Assembly (NCBI RefSeq): GCF_014653115.1 | Contig: NZ_BNAD01000001.1 | Span: 62,001 to 126,000 of the forward strand | Source of the DNA: Nocardioides flavus (ex Wang et al. 2016) | GTDB lineage: Bacteria; Actinomycetota; Actinomycetes; Propionibacteriales; Nocardioidaceae | Reading direction: 5' to 3' | DNA: 64,000 bases | Part shown: positions 47,810-56,029 of the stretch, one piece after another | Layout of the letters: each line of letters opens with the position of its first letter | Numbering within the stretch: the first letter of the stretch is position 1 | Translations under genes and position numbers: made by a program | Notes under the pieces: model-generated | Seen by the model: only the letters and a program-made list of their open reading frames with translations | The model's database searches: none | Told to the model about the DNA's origin: nothing

Positions 47810-49597
47810 TCACTCCTCCCCGCTGGCGCACGGCGCCGGGACGAACTGCTTGCCGCCGCCGCGCTGGACGCCGGGCGTGCTGATGAGCTCGACGCCGCCG
47901 GAGTGGTCGGCACCCGAGGTCGCGCGCCAGGTCAGGGTGACCACGTCGCCCGGCTCGAGCAGGATCGGCACCGAGACGATCGGGCGGCCCTCGAAGGTGC
48001 GGTTGGTGCCGGTCGACCGCACCCCGTTGACGACGACGTCGGTGATCTCGCCGCCGGTGGGCGCGACGAGGTCGAAGACGTTGAGGTGGTCGCCGCGCGC
48101 CACCCCGTACTCTCCCGACCCAGTGACGGTGGGCGGCAGGGACGCGGCGTCTGCGGGAGCGCTCGAGTGGATCCGGAGCTGGCCGCTGAAGCCGATCTCG
48201 CCGGCCGCACAGGAGACGCTGCTGATCCGCGCGTCGTAGTCGAGGAACCAGCCCATCTTGGAGCCGGTGGCGTCGTTGACGTAGACGCCGGCCTGCGCCG
48301 CGCCGCCGTCCTCACTGGGGAAGGAGCCGGCGACTCGGGTGCCGTCGAGCTGCTCCTGCTCGGCCTCGACCGCGGAGTGCGCCAGCAGGCGCCCCTCCGT
48401 GGCGCCGCGCGACAGGGCGGTGACCAGCGCGGACGGGTCCGTCCCGGGGGCGAGGAGCCGGTCGAAGACCGTGGTCAGCACCTCGCCGAAGAAGGCGTCC
48501 TCCGCAGCGGAGTCCTCGGCATAGCGCAGGTACGGCTGGTGGAGGATCTCGTCGACGAAGTTCTCGCTGGTCAGCCGTCGACCGTCGACCTCGAGCGGCC
48601 CCGTGGCCTCGAGCAGGTAGGACAGGGCGACCGGGTCGACCGACAGCACCCCGTCGACGTCCTGACCGGTCTCGAGCTTCCACCGGGCGGCCATCAGCTC
48701 GCCGGCCCGCTCGAAGTCGGGGATGAAGACAGCGTCCTGGAACCAGGTGCCTGGCTGGTCGAACCAGATGTCCCGCTCTTCCTCGGTCAGCGGCAGGATG
48801 GGCCGGTCGAGCTCGCCGAACTCGCTGGCCGCGACCGTCTCGCCGAGCGTGATCGTGCCCTTGTCGGCCCTTAGCGGCGCCATCAGGCCGGGCATGCCGC
48901 CGAGCGAGCGGGGCTCGGCATTGTTCTGGAAGACGAGGAGGTAGTCGCGGGCGCCGTCGCGACCGAGCATCGCCGGGAGCAGCTCGGCCGCCCGGGTCGC
49001 GCCGTCGAGCGTGCCGACGCCCTCGTCGACCTGGCGGCTCAGGGCCTCGAGCTGCGGTCGCAGCTCGCGCACCAGTCCCTCGACCCGGATGCCGTCGAGC
49101 TCGTCCTGCGCGCGGACAAATCCGTCGCGGGCCTCGGCGAGCGGGGCGGCAGCACGCGCCACCCGGTCGACCGGGATGCGACCGCCGCGCGGGGCGAACG
49201 TCTCGGCGCTCAGCCCGCTGTCGACCAGCGGGCCGGCGCCGTCGCGGGCGACGATGTCGACCGCGCGGGAGACCCGGGCCGCGGCGTCGAAGTCGTCGCC
49301 GAGGGCCGGCAGCGCGCTGAGCACCTGCCACGTGGGCCCCGACGTACGCTCGGCGGCCGCACCCGCGTGCGCCTGGAGCTCGTCGACCACCGCGGCGCCG
49401 TCGCCGGCGTCACCGGCCAGCGCCTCGGGCAGCGCGACGGCCTGGGCGCGGGCAGCCGACAGGTCGCGCTGGACCTGCCAGACCGTCCAGCCGGCCCAGA
49501 GGACCCCGGCGACCACGACCGCCAGTGCGGTCGCGAGCACCCAGCGCCACCGGCGCCCGGTCGCGCGCTCGGCGCGCTCTCGTGTGGTTGTCGCCAC
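47810..49597 (-). CDS. DUF4012 membrane-anchored protein (copy 2)
   Basis: This 595-residue protein has one N-terminal helix (RWVLATALAVVVAGVLWAGWTVW, about residues 18-40), a coiled region, and the DUF4012 core: GARDYLLVFQNNAEPRSLGGMPGLMAPLRADKG, the same 'L-x-x-x-x-N-x-E-x-R-x-x-G-G' strand as in the copy at 15222 (LLNPSEQRFSGG). It also has WFQDAVFIPDFERAGELMAARW and VDGVLSVDPVALSYLLEATGPLEV. It is exported and membrane-anchored, role unknown. Placement between the dehydratase and a second Wzz/kinase ties it to polysaccharide assembly. Confidence 0.82.
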   Translation of the reverse strand: MATTTRERAERATGRRWRWVLATALAVVVAGVLWAGWTVWQVQRDLSAARAQAVALPEALAGDAGDGAAVVDELQAHAGAAAERTSGPTWQVLSALPALGDDFDAAARVSRAVDIVARDGAGPLVDSGLSAETFAPRGGRIPVDRVARAAAPLAEARDGFVRAQDELDGIRVEGLVRELRPQLEALSRQVDEGVGTLDGATRAAELLPAMLGRDGARDYLLVFQNNAEPRSLGGMPGLMAPLRADKGTITLGETVAASEFGELDRPILPLTEEERDIWFDQPGTWFQDAVFIPDFERAGELMAARWKLETGQDVDGVLSVDPVALSYLLEATGPLEVDGRRLTSENFVDEILHQPYLRYAEDSAAEDAFFGEVLTTVFDRLLAPGTDPSALVTALSRGATEGRLLAHSAVEAEQEQLDGTRVAGSFPSEDGGAAQAGVYVNDATGSKMGWFLDYDARISSVSCAAGEIGFSGQLRIHSSAPADAASLPPTVTGSGEYGVARGDHLNVFDLVAPTGGEITDVVVNGVRSTGTNRTFEGRPIVSVPILLEPGDVVTLTWRATSGADHSGGVELISTPGVQRGGGKQFVPAPCASGEE

Positions 49598-49677
49598 AGT
49601 GCATTACCCCGTCATGACTGCTGCCCACCCGGCTCGGCCTGGTGGGCAGCAGATCGTTGAAGCGTGTGGAGCCCGGA

Positions 49678-50097
49678 TCAGAAGCGCTTGCGCACCTTGA
49701 TCTTGGAGGTCGTGGCCTCGCAGTTGCGGAAGATCGACGTGCGCTTGGCAGCGGTCTCGAACTCGACGTAGTAGTTGCCGGTGCGCTTGAAGGTGAAGTA
49801 CTTCACCGACGCCTGCTTCTTGGCACCGCTCCAGAAGAAGCCCTTCTCGACGGTGCCGGTGCGCTTGCGGGTCACGGTGTAGTTGACGCGGCCCTTGGGC
49901 GTGATGTTGCCCTCGGCGGTCCACTTGAACTTGACCTTGACGCGGTCACCGGGGCCGACCTTGGTGTCGGCGGCGACGGCGACACACGCGGTGTCGATCG
50001 AGCGCGGGTACGGGTCGGCCTGGGCGGCGGGAGCGACCAGCACAGTGCTGGCCGCGGCGAACATGGTGGCGGCGGCGATGGCCGTCTTCTTCAGCAT
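49678..50097 (-). CDS. Small secreted protein, unrecognised
   Basis: This 139-residue protein has a clear signal peptide (KKTAIAAATMFAAASTVLVAPAAQA, cleavage after about residue 25). The mature 114 residues are basic (calculated by eye: many Lys/Arg, few acidic), with VGPGDRVKVKFKWTAEGNITPKG and RTGNYYVEFETAAKRTSIFRNCEA suggesting a beta-sandwich, and two Cys. I do not recognise a family. It is divergent from the Wzz/kinase gene and probably shares the palindrome-rich intergenic region 50098-50313. Confidence 0.7.
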   Translation of the reverse strand: MLKKTAIAAATMFAAASTVLVAPAAQADPYPRSIDTACVAVAADTKVGPGDRVKVKFKWTAEGNITPKGRVNYTVTRKRTGTVEKGFFWSGAKKQASVKYFTFKRTGNYYVEFETAAKRTSIFRNCEATTSKIKVRKRF

Positions 50098-50221
50098 GAA
50101 GAACCTTCCAATGGGTGCGGGTGGGATCGTTACCCCAATTTTTTCGATCCGATCCGACCCACGGCAAGGAGGTCTTGACGGGGGCGGTCGCGGGAACCGT
50201 AACCCGAAACGTGCACAGATC

Positions 50222-50272
50222 GGTAACCGGTTGCCAAACCGTGGTCAAGTTGCCCTTGTCGCCACGCGTGGC
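50222..50272. promoter_or_regulatory. Palindromes between the small secreted protein gene and the Wzz/kinase gene
   Basis: GGTAACCGGTTGCC (50222-50235) is a near-perfect palindrome and GCCACGCGTGGC (50261-50272) a perfect one. Related GTAACC-type cores occur nearby at about 50130 (CGTTACCCC) and 50195 (CGTAACCC). The region lies between divergent genes, so regulator binding is plausible. No regulator was identified. Confidence 0.4.
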
Positions 50273-50313
50273 TGACACTGGCGGCTCATCCGACTCTGGG
50301 GGAACGCCGCACC

Positions 50314-51696
50314 GTGGAACTGTCCGACTACTTGCGCATCCTGCGCCGACGCTGGCGCCTCGTGGTCGCCACCCTCCTGGTCGTGCTCGTGGGTGCCGCG
50401 CTCGTCACCTGGCGCACCACCCCGCAGTACCAGTCGACGACGCAGCTCTTCATCTCCACCAGCGCGTCGTCGTCAGCGGAGGCCTACCAGGGCAACCTGT
50501 TCAGCAGCCAGCGGCTCTCGTCGTACGCCGACCTGGCCGCCGGCACCGAGCTCGCCACCCGCGTCGTCGCGGAGACCGGCAGCGACCTGACGCCCAGCGA
50601 GCTGGCCGCCAAGGTGACCGCGCAGGCCTCCCCCGAGACGGTGCTGCTCAACATCTCGGTCACCGACCCCGACCCGGTCGTGGCGCAGCAGCTCACCCAG
50701 ACCTACGGCGAGGAGCTGATGGCGCTCGTCGCCGAGCTCGAGACGCCGCCCGGGCGCAACAAGCCCGTCCTCAAGGCCACCATCGTCGACGCGGCGAGCC
50801 TGCCCACCTCGCCCATCTCGCCCAACCCGGTGCGCAACCTCGGCCTCGCCCTCGTCCTCGGCCTGCTGCTCGGCGTCGGCCTCGCCGTCGTGCGCGAGCT
50901 GCTCGACACGAGCGCCAAGTCGGCCGACGACGTCACCACCGCGCTGGACGCACCGATCCTCGGCACCTTCGCCTTCGACGGCGAGGTCGGCAAGCGCCCG
51001 CTGCTCACCCAGCTGACCTCGCACGAGCCGCGCTCGGAGGCCTTCCGGGTGCTGCGCACCAACCTGTCCTTCGTCGACATCGACGCCACGTCCAAGGCGA
51101 TCGTGATCACCAGCGGCCTGCCCGGCGAGGGCAAGTCGACCACTGCGGTCAACACCGCCCTGGCGCTCCAGCAGGCCGGCGAGCGCACCCTGCTCATCGA
51201 CGGCGACCTGCGCCGCCCGCAGGCCGCGGAGCTGCTCGGCCTCGACGGCACGATCGGGCTCACCACCGCGCTCGTCGGCAAGGTCACCGCCGACGACGTC
51301 ATCCTCACCCACGGCTCCGGCCTGCACGTGCTGCCGTCCGGGGCGATCCCGCCCAACCCCTCGGAGCTGCTGCAGTCGCAGGCGATGGCCACGCTGCTGC
51401 GCGAGCTGCGCGCGGCGTACGACGTGATCATCATCGACGCGCCGCCGCTGCTGCCGGTCACCGACGCCGCGCTCATCGCCTCGCAGGTCGACGGCGCCGT
51501 CGTCGTCGTGCGGCACGGCCGCACCACCCGCGAGCAGCTCGCCGCCGCACGCGAGCGCCTCGACGCCGTCGGGGCACACACCCTCGGCGCGGTCTTCAAC
51601 ATGGTGCCGAAGAAGGGCCGCGGCAACTACGGCTCGGGCTACGGCTACGGGTACGGCTACGGCTACGCCCCCAAGGCGGGACCCGCCGAGGCCTGA
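50314..51696 (+). CDS. Wzz-type co-polymerase / tyrosine autokinase (BY-kinase), complete
   Basis: This 460-residue protein begins with the GTG at 50314. Helix 1 is RLVVATLLVVLVGAALVTW (about residues 15-33), helix 2 LGLALVLGLLLGVGLAVVREL (about 171-191), with an extracytoplasmic Wzz loop between. The kinase has Walker A SGLPGEGKSTTAVN (about 267-280), A' LLIDGDLRRPQ and Walker B DVIIIDAPPLLPVTD. The tail GYGYGYGYGYAPK is the tyrosine cluster used for autophosphorylation. It controls chain length and export of the Wzy-made polymer and is probably regulated by an LMW phosphatase. GGGGGA at 50297-50302 is the ribosome-binding site. Confidence 0.93.
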   Translation: MELSDYLRILRRRWRLVVATLLVVLVGAALVTWRTTPQYQSTTQLFISTSASSSAEAYQGNLFSSQRLSSYADLAAGTELATRVVAETGSDLTPSELAAKVTAQASPETVLLNISVTDPDPVVAQQLTQTYGEELMALVAELETPPGRNKPVLKATIVDAASLPTSPISPNPVRNLGLALVLGLLLGVGLAVVRELLDTSAKSADDVTTALDAPILGTFAFDGEVGKRPLLTQLTSHEPRSEAFRVLRTNLSFVDIDATSKAIVITSGLPGEGKSTTAVNTALALQQAGERTLLIDGDLRRPQAAELLGLDGTIGLTTALVGKVTADDVILTHGSGLHVLPSGAIPPNPSELLQSQAMATLLRELRAAYDVIIIDAPPLLPVTDAALIASQVDGAVVVVRHGRTTREQLAAARERLDAVGAHTLGAVFNMVPKKGRGNYGSGYGYGYGYGYAPKAGPAEA

Positions 51697-51778
51697 AGCC
51701 CCGGGATTCCAGCTGGTGTCAGCCCCACTTTGACGGAATTGGACACCACGCCGGCAAGTCGTGTCGCACAATGTGCGG

Positions 51779-53137
51779 ATGGACCCACGCCATGCCGAGC
51801 TGTTGGAGCACGCCGACCGTGAGGAGCTGGGACGCCGCCTGCGCGCCGCGCGCCTGGCCCGCGGACTCACCCAGGGCGAGGTGGCCGACGACCTCATGTC
51901 GGTGGCCTTCCTCTCCCGCATCGAGTCCGGCCACCGCGGCCCGTCCTACCCCGCGCTGACCGAGCTCGCCACCCGTCTCGGCGTCACCGTCGACTCGCTG
52001 CTCGGCGAGCCCGACCGCCACGTGGTCGACGAGATCCGCCTGGCGCTCGACTATGCCGAGCTGTCGCTGGAGTCGGGCCAGCCCGCGGACGCCGAGACAC
52101 ACCTCCGGAGCGCTCTCGAGCGGCTCGACACCTCGCGCATCGACGGCATGCGCGACCGGGCCCGGCTGCTGCACGCGCGGTGCCTCGAGGCGACCCAGCG
52201 CGAGGACGACGCGATCGTCGAGCTCGAGGAACTGGCCGACGACGAGCACGTCGACGGCGTCACCCGCATCAAGGCCGGCATCGCGCTGTGCCGCATCTAT
52301 CGCGACACGGGCGACCTGGGCCGCGCCATCGAGTGCGGCCAGCGCGTCATGACCTACGTCGAGGAGGCCGGTCTCGAGGCCTGCGACGAGGCCGTGCAGC
52401 TGTCCGTGACCCTGGCGGCCGCCCACTTCGAGCACGGCGACACCGGCCACGCCGTACGGATGTGCCAGAAGGCCATCGCGCGGGCCGAGTCGCTCGGCAC
52501 GGCCAGGGCACGTGCCTCGGCCTACTGGAATGCCAGCGCCATGCAGGCCCGGCGCGGCGACGTTGCGGCGGCCGTCCCCCTCGCCGAGCGCGCGCTCGCG
52601 CTGCTCGGCGAGGGCCAGGACGCACGCAACCTGGCCCTCCTGCGCGGCGAGGTCGGCCGGCTCCAGCTCGAGCTCGACCCGCCCGCCCTCGACGACGCGC
52701 GGCACAACCTCGAGCAGGCCGCTGCCGAGATGGAGTGGAGCCCGTCCACCTCCTCCGACCGGGCGCAGGTGCTGCTCGGACTCGCGCGGGCCGCGTACCT
52801 CTCCGGCGACGTCCCCGCAAGCCGCGACCTCGTCGCCCAGGTGCACAGCGTCGCCAACGGTCACCTACCGCTCGCCGAGGCTGAGGCCTGGGCGCTGCTC
52901 GGCAGCACCTACGCGGCCGAGGGCGACGTGCCCGAGGCGAGCTCGTGCTTCCAGCGAGCCGTGCTCACTCTCTCGGCCATCGGTGCCGACCGGTCAGCGG
53001 CCCAGCTGTGGTTCGACCTGGCCGACCTCCTCGAGGGCGTCGGTCTGACTGAGGCCGCGTCGGACGCCTACCGCCGCGCGGCGGCGTCGACCGGGCTGCG
53101 GGCGCGCGTGGCGTCCTCCACGTACGCCCGCAGCTGA
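51779..53137 (+). CDS. XRE-TPR regulator (possible peptide receptor)
   Basis: This 452-residue protein has an XRE helix-turn-helix (GRRLRAARLARGLTQGEVADDLMSVAFLSRIESGHRGPSYPALTELATRLGV, about residues 16-68) followed by about ten TPR-type helical pairs (for example RARLLHARCLEATQREDDAIVELEELAD, AEAWALLGSTYAAEGDVPEASSCFQRAVL). That is the architecture of RRNPP/PlcR-type cytosolic peptide receptors, but also of non-peptide HTH-TPR regulators. It faces a 39-codon secreted-peptide gene 20 bases away, tail to tail. Start ATG 51779; a GTG at 51761 is possible. Confidence 0.85.
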   Translation: MDPRHAELLEHADREELGRRLRAARLARGLTQGEVADDLMSVAFLSRIESGHRGPSYPALTELATRLGVTVDSLLGEPDRHVVDEIRLALDYAELSLESGQPADAETHLRSALERLDTSRIDGMRDRARLLHARCLEATQREDDAIVELEELADDEHVDGVTRIKAGIALCRIYRDTGDLGRAIECGQRVMTYVEEAGLEACDEAVQLSVTLAAAHFEHGDTGHAVRMCQKAIARAESLGTARARASAYWNASAMQARRGDVAAAVPLAERALALLGEGQDARNLALLRGEVGRLQLELDPPALDDARHNLEQAAAEMEWSPSTSSDRAQVLLGLARAAYLSGDVPASRDLVAQVHSVANGHLPLAEAEAWALLGSTYAAEGDVPEASSCFQRAVLTLSAIGADRSAAQLWFDLADLLEGVGLTEAASDAYRRAAASTGLRARVASSTYARS

Positions 53138-53157
53138 GTCGGCGACTGCTCAGGCGG

Positions 53158-53277
53158 TCAGCAGCACCAGCCCGTACGGACCTGCTTGACCGGGCCCGCC
53201 TCGGCGGGCGCGGCGAAGCCGGCCAGGCTGACGAGTGCGACGGTGGCGACGAAGAGGCGGGTGGCCTTGCGGTTCAT
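53158..53277 (-). CDS. 39-residue exported peptide, possible signal for the XRE-TPR regulator
   Basis: A short gene encodes a signal peptide (MNRKATRLFVATVALVSLAG..., basic start, hydrophobic core, AxA site) with predicted cleavage after PAEA (residue 27), leaving the mature dodecapeptide GPVKQVRTGWCC. A ribosome-binding site is not strong; GGAG lies nine bases upstream. It is convergent with the XRE-TPR gene, the arrangement expected for a peptide-receptor pair. It could instead be a small membrane peptide or a Cys-rich antimicrobial. No homolog is recognised. Confidence 0.6.
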   Translation of the reverse strand: MNRKATRLFVATVALVSLAGFAAPAEAGPVKQVRTGWCC

Positions 53278-53372
53278 GGTGGACTCCAGGGTGAGTGCTG
53301 GTGTGGGGTTGGGCAGGCTCCCGAGCGTCTGCTGAAGAAATCTTGTCAAAACTAGTGCCGAGTGTCGCGGTG

Positions 53373-53404
53373 TTTGGCAAACTTGGGCAAGTACCACTGG
53401 CAAA
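53373..53404 (-). promoter_or_regulatory. Clustered TTGCC repeats upstream of the peptide gene
   Basis: Read on the minus strand there are three TTGCC copies in 32 bases (TTTGCCA, CTTGCCC, TTTGCCA), spaced 13 and 10 bases. They lie about 100-125 bases upstream of the peptide start and between it and the histidine kinase gene. Regulator binding is inferred. Confidence 0.35.
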
Positions 53405-53517
53405 TACCCCCTGACAGCCAGTGTGCACCTCCTCGCGACTCCCCCTCGCGAGACACGCACCGGTCCCCACCCGGTTGCCGCCCGGACCCCCCGCTCCCCG
53501 CGGGGGGTCCTCGCACG

Positions 53518-54636
53518 TCAGCGGGGGATCGAGACGCGGACGGTGGTGCCGTGGCCGGGGGCGCTGTCGATCGCCACCTGCCCGCCGTGGGCCTCGACGA
53601 TGGTGCGCACGACGGTGAGCCCCAGGCCCGTGCCGGGCACGTGGAGCCGGCGCGCATTGGCGCCGCGGAAGAACCGGCCGAAGACCTCGTCGAGGTCGTC
53701 GGCCTCGATGCCGACGCCCCCGTCGGCGACGACCAGCTCGAGCCCGCTGTCGCCCTCGTCCCCGACCTCACTGAGCTCGACGGTGACCACGCCGCCGGCC
53801 CGGCTGTAGGCGATCGCGTTGTCGAGCAGGTTGTCGACGACCTGGCGCAGCCGCAGCCCGTCGGCGACCACGACCAGCGACGCTGGGTGCCGGCTCTCGA
53901 GGCGTACGCCCGCGACCTCCGCGTCGAGGCCCGCCGTGTCGACGGCCTCGGCGAGCAACCGCGCCACGTCGACGCGGTACCGGTCGACGACCGCACCCGA
54001 CGACATCCGCGTGGCGAGGAGCAGGTCGGCGACCAGGTGGGAGAGCCGCCGCAGGTTGCGGCGCGCCGCGACGACCTGCCGGTGACCCTCGGCGCCCACG
54101 CCGACCGAGTCGTCGAGCAGCTCGAGGTGGGCCAGCGCGGCGGCGAGGGGCGTACGGAGCTCGTGCGACACCGTCGCCACGAACTCGTCCGCCGTGCGGC
54201 GCTCGGCCTCCGCGGCGGCCTCGGCCGCGTCGAGCCGCTCGACGAAGGCGTGGCGCTCGGTGAGGTCGGCGACCTGGGAGATGAAGTGGATCGGGGCGCC
54301 GCACGGGTCGCGCAGGAGCGTTACCGACAGGTCGCCCATGACCACGACGCCGTCGGAGCGTACGAACCGCCGGGTCGTGCGGTAGGAGTCGATCTCGCCG
54401 GCCAGCGCGCGGGAGACGAGGCGTCGCTCGTCGGCGCGGTCGTCGGGGTGGGTGAGGTCCTCGACGGCGAGCGTGGCGAGCACGTCGGGGTCGTGGCCGA
54501 GCATGTCGCACAGAGCGATGTTGGCGGTAAGGACGTGCCCGGAGGGCGACACGAGCGCCATCCCCACCGGCGAGTGCTCCATGGTCAGTCGCCAGAGGTC
54601 GTCGGTGCCCTGAGCGGGAACCAGCTCTGCGACCAC
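53518..54636 (-). CDS. PAS-domain sensor histidine kinase (soluble)
   Basis: This 372-residue kinase carries a PAS domain (LTMEHSPVGMALVSPSGHVLTANIALCDMLGHDPDVL, about residues 16-55, through VADLTERHAFVERLDAAE), an H box VSHELRTPLAAALAH with the phospho-His, and the N (LDNAIAYSRAGG), G1 (VADGGVGIE), F (VFGRFFRGANAR) and G2 (VPGTGLGLTVV) boxes. No membrane helices, so it senses an internal signal or redox/ligand via PAS. The GTG at 54636 has GAGGGAG upstream; longer frames reach into the intergenic hairpin. No response regulator gene is adjacent (orphan). Confidence 0.9.
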   Translation of the reverse strand: MVAELVPAQGTDDLWRLTMEHSPVGMALVSPSGHVLTANIALCDMLGHDPDVLATLAVEDLTHPDDRADERRLVSRALAGEIDSYRTTRRFVRSDGVVVMGDLSVTLLRDPCGAPIHFISQVADLTERHAFVERLDAAEAAAEAERRTADEFVATVSHELRTPLAAALAHLELLDDSVGVGAEGHRQVVAARRNLRRLSHLVADLLLATRMSSGAVVDRYRVDVARLLAEAVDTAGLDAEVAGVRLESRHPASLVVVADGLRLRQVVDNLLDNAIAYSRAGGVVTVELSEVGDEGDSGLELVVADGGVGIEADDLDEVFGRFFRGANARRLHVPGTGLGLTVVRTIVEAHGGQVAIDSAPGHGTTVRVSIPR

Positions 54637-54730
54637 CGCTGCTCCCTCGACGACACGTCCCGGACACCGCCACCGTAGGGGCACGCGTGTCGCGCGAGAC
54701 GGACTATGGGAGAACCGGACCCAAAATGAG

Positions 54731-54764
54731 GAGATCACCCCGCGCAGGAGCGCGGGGTGATCTC
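54731..54764 (-). terminator. Perfect 15-bp hairpin ending the cysA-sseC operon
   Basis: GAGATCACCCCGCGC pairs perfectly with GCGCGGGGTGATCTC around an AGGA loop, 22 bases after the DUF1416 stop. This is the strongest terminator-like structure in the window. Confidence 0.75.
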
Positions 54765-54786
54765 GTCTGTCCAGACCAGTGCCGGA

Positions 54787-55089
54787 TCAGGCGCTGACGA
54801 GCACCTGCACCTCGGCCACCGAGCCGGTGGCGGCGACGACGCGGGTGTCGACCGGCTGCGCCTTGGGCGCGAGCGTGCGCAGGGTCCACTCGCCGTCACC
54901 GGCGAAGAAGCGGAAGTGCCCGGTCGCCGAGGTCGGGACCTCGGCGGTGAACTCGCCGCTGCGGTCGAGCAGCCGGACGTACGCGTTGGGAACCGGCTCC
55001 TCACCGCGCAGGACCTGGCCCTGGATCACGGCCTCCTTGGCGACGTTGACGCCGTCGAGCGACAGGCCGCCTTCCTTGGCTCCGCACAT
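54787..55089 (-). CDS. sseC: DUF1416 protein (SseC-like)
   Basis: This 100-residue protein starts MCGAKEGGLSLDGVNVAKEAVIQGQV and has a transthyretin-like beta-sandwich pattern (YVRLLDRSGEFTAEVPTSATGHFRFFAGDGEWTLRTL). It matches the SseC proteins that follow CysA in mycobacteria (Rv0814c). Function unknown, linked to thiosulfate sulfurtransferase. Only one base separates it from cysA. Confidence 0.9.
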   Translation of the reverse strand: MCGAKEGGLSLDGVNVAKEAVIQGQVLRGEEPVPNAYVRLLDRSGEFTAEVPTSATGHFRFFAGDGEWTLRTLAPKAQPVDTRVVAATGSVAEVQVLVSA

Positions 55090-55090
55090 G

Positions 55091-55939
55091 TCAGGCCTCC
55101 CCGGGCTCGTCGCCGAGGGTGATCGGCACGCCGACGAGCGAGCCGTACTCGGTCCACGAGCCGTCGTAGTTCTTGACGTTCTGGTGCCCGAGCAGCTCCT
55201 TGAGCACGAACCAGGTGAGCGAGGAGCGCTCGCCGATCCGGCACAGCGCGATGGTGTCCTTGGAGTCGTCGATACCGACCTCGGCGTAGAGCGCCTTGAG
55301 CTCGTCGTCGGACTTGAAGGTGCCGTCGTCGTTGCAGTTCTTGCTCCACGGGACGTTGAGCGACGTCGGGACGTGACCGGCGCGCTGCGACTGCTCCTGC
55401 GGGAGGTGGGCCGGGGCGAGCAGGCGGCCGGCGTACTCGTCGGGGCTCCGCACGTCGATCAGGTTCTTCACGCCGATGGCGGCAACCGTCTCGTCACGGA
55501 ACGCACGGATGGAGTGGTCCTGCTCGGTCGCGGTGTAGCTGGTCTTCTCGCGCGTGGGCAGCGCGTCGGTCAGCTCGCGGGAGTCGAGCTCCCACTTCTT
55601 GCGGCCGCCGTCGAGGAGCTTGACGTCGGAGTGGCCGTAGAGCTTGAAGTACCAGTAGGCGTAGGCGGCGAACCAGTTGTTGTTGCCGCCGTAGAGCACG
55701 ACGGTGTCGTCGTTGGACACCCCGCGCTCGGACAGCAGCGCCTCGAACTGCTCCTTGTCGACGAAGTCGCGGCGGACCTGGTCCTGGAGGTCGGTGGTCC
55801 AGTCGAGCTTGATGGCGCCACGGATGTGGCCCTTGTCGTAGGCGGTGGTGTCCTCGTCGACCTCGATGAGGACGATGCCGTCGGTGTCGAGGTTGTCCTC
55901 GACCCACTGGGCGGTGACGAGCGAGTTCTCGCGGCTCAT
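55091..55939 (-). CDS. cysA: Thiosulfate sulfurtransferase (CysA2/CysA3-like rhodanese)
   Basis: This 282-residue protein has two tandem rhodanese domains. The catalytic loop in the second is ALCRIGERSSLTWFVLKELLG with the persulfide Cys, identical in pattern to mycobacterial CysA2/A3. DLQDQVRRDFVDKEQFEALL, VVLYGGNNNWFAAYAYWYFKLYGH and LIDVRSPDEYAGRLLAPAHLPQEQSQRAGHVPTSLNVPWSKNC support the family. It transfers sulfur from thiosulfate to cyanide or protein acceptors. ATG 55939 follows a REP-like repeat (55984-56020). Confidence 0.95.
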   Translation of the reverse strand: MSRENSLVTAQWVEDNLDTDGIVLIEVDEDTTAYDKGHIRGAIKLDWTTDLQDQVRRDFVDKEQFEALLSERGVSNDDTVVLYGGNNNWFAAYAYWYFKLYGHSDVKLLDGGRKKWELDSRELTDALPTREKTSYTATEQDHSIRAFRDETVAAIGVKNLIDVRSPDEYAGRLLAPAHLPQEQSQRAGHVPTSLNVPWSKNCNDDGTFKSDDELKALYAEVGIDDSKDTIALCRIGERSSLTWFVLKELLGHQNVKNYDGSWTEYGSLVGVPITLGDEPGEA

Positions 55940-55983
55940 GGTGGATGTGCTCCTAGTTCTTGGTGGATCTTCGGTGTCAGGGA

Positions 55984-56020
55984 CTGGTTTCGAGGCTCGC
56001 TGCGCTCGCACCTCAACCAG
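55984..56020. repeat. REP-like palindromic repeat between DUF4395 and cysA genes
   Basis: CTGGTTTCGAGGCTCGCTGC... to CCTCAACCAG is imperfectly palindromic and related in reverse orientation to 23529-23565. Such interspersed elements recur in Nocardioides-type genomes (recollection, not searched). Confidence 0.7.
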
Positions 56021-56029
56021 CGGAAAGGG

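Noticed and set aside
53150-53470. Alternative minus-strand frame over the small peptide gene
   Set aside because: It lacks a signal peptide and reads Arg/His-rich; the frame ending in GWCC has a clear export signal.
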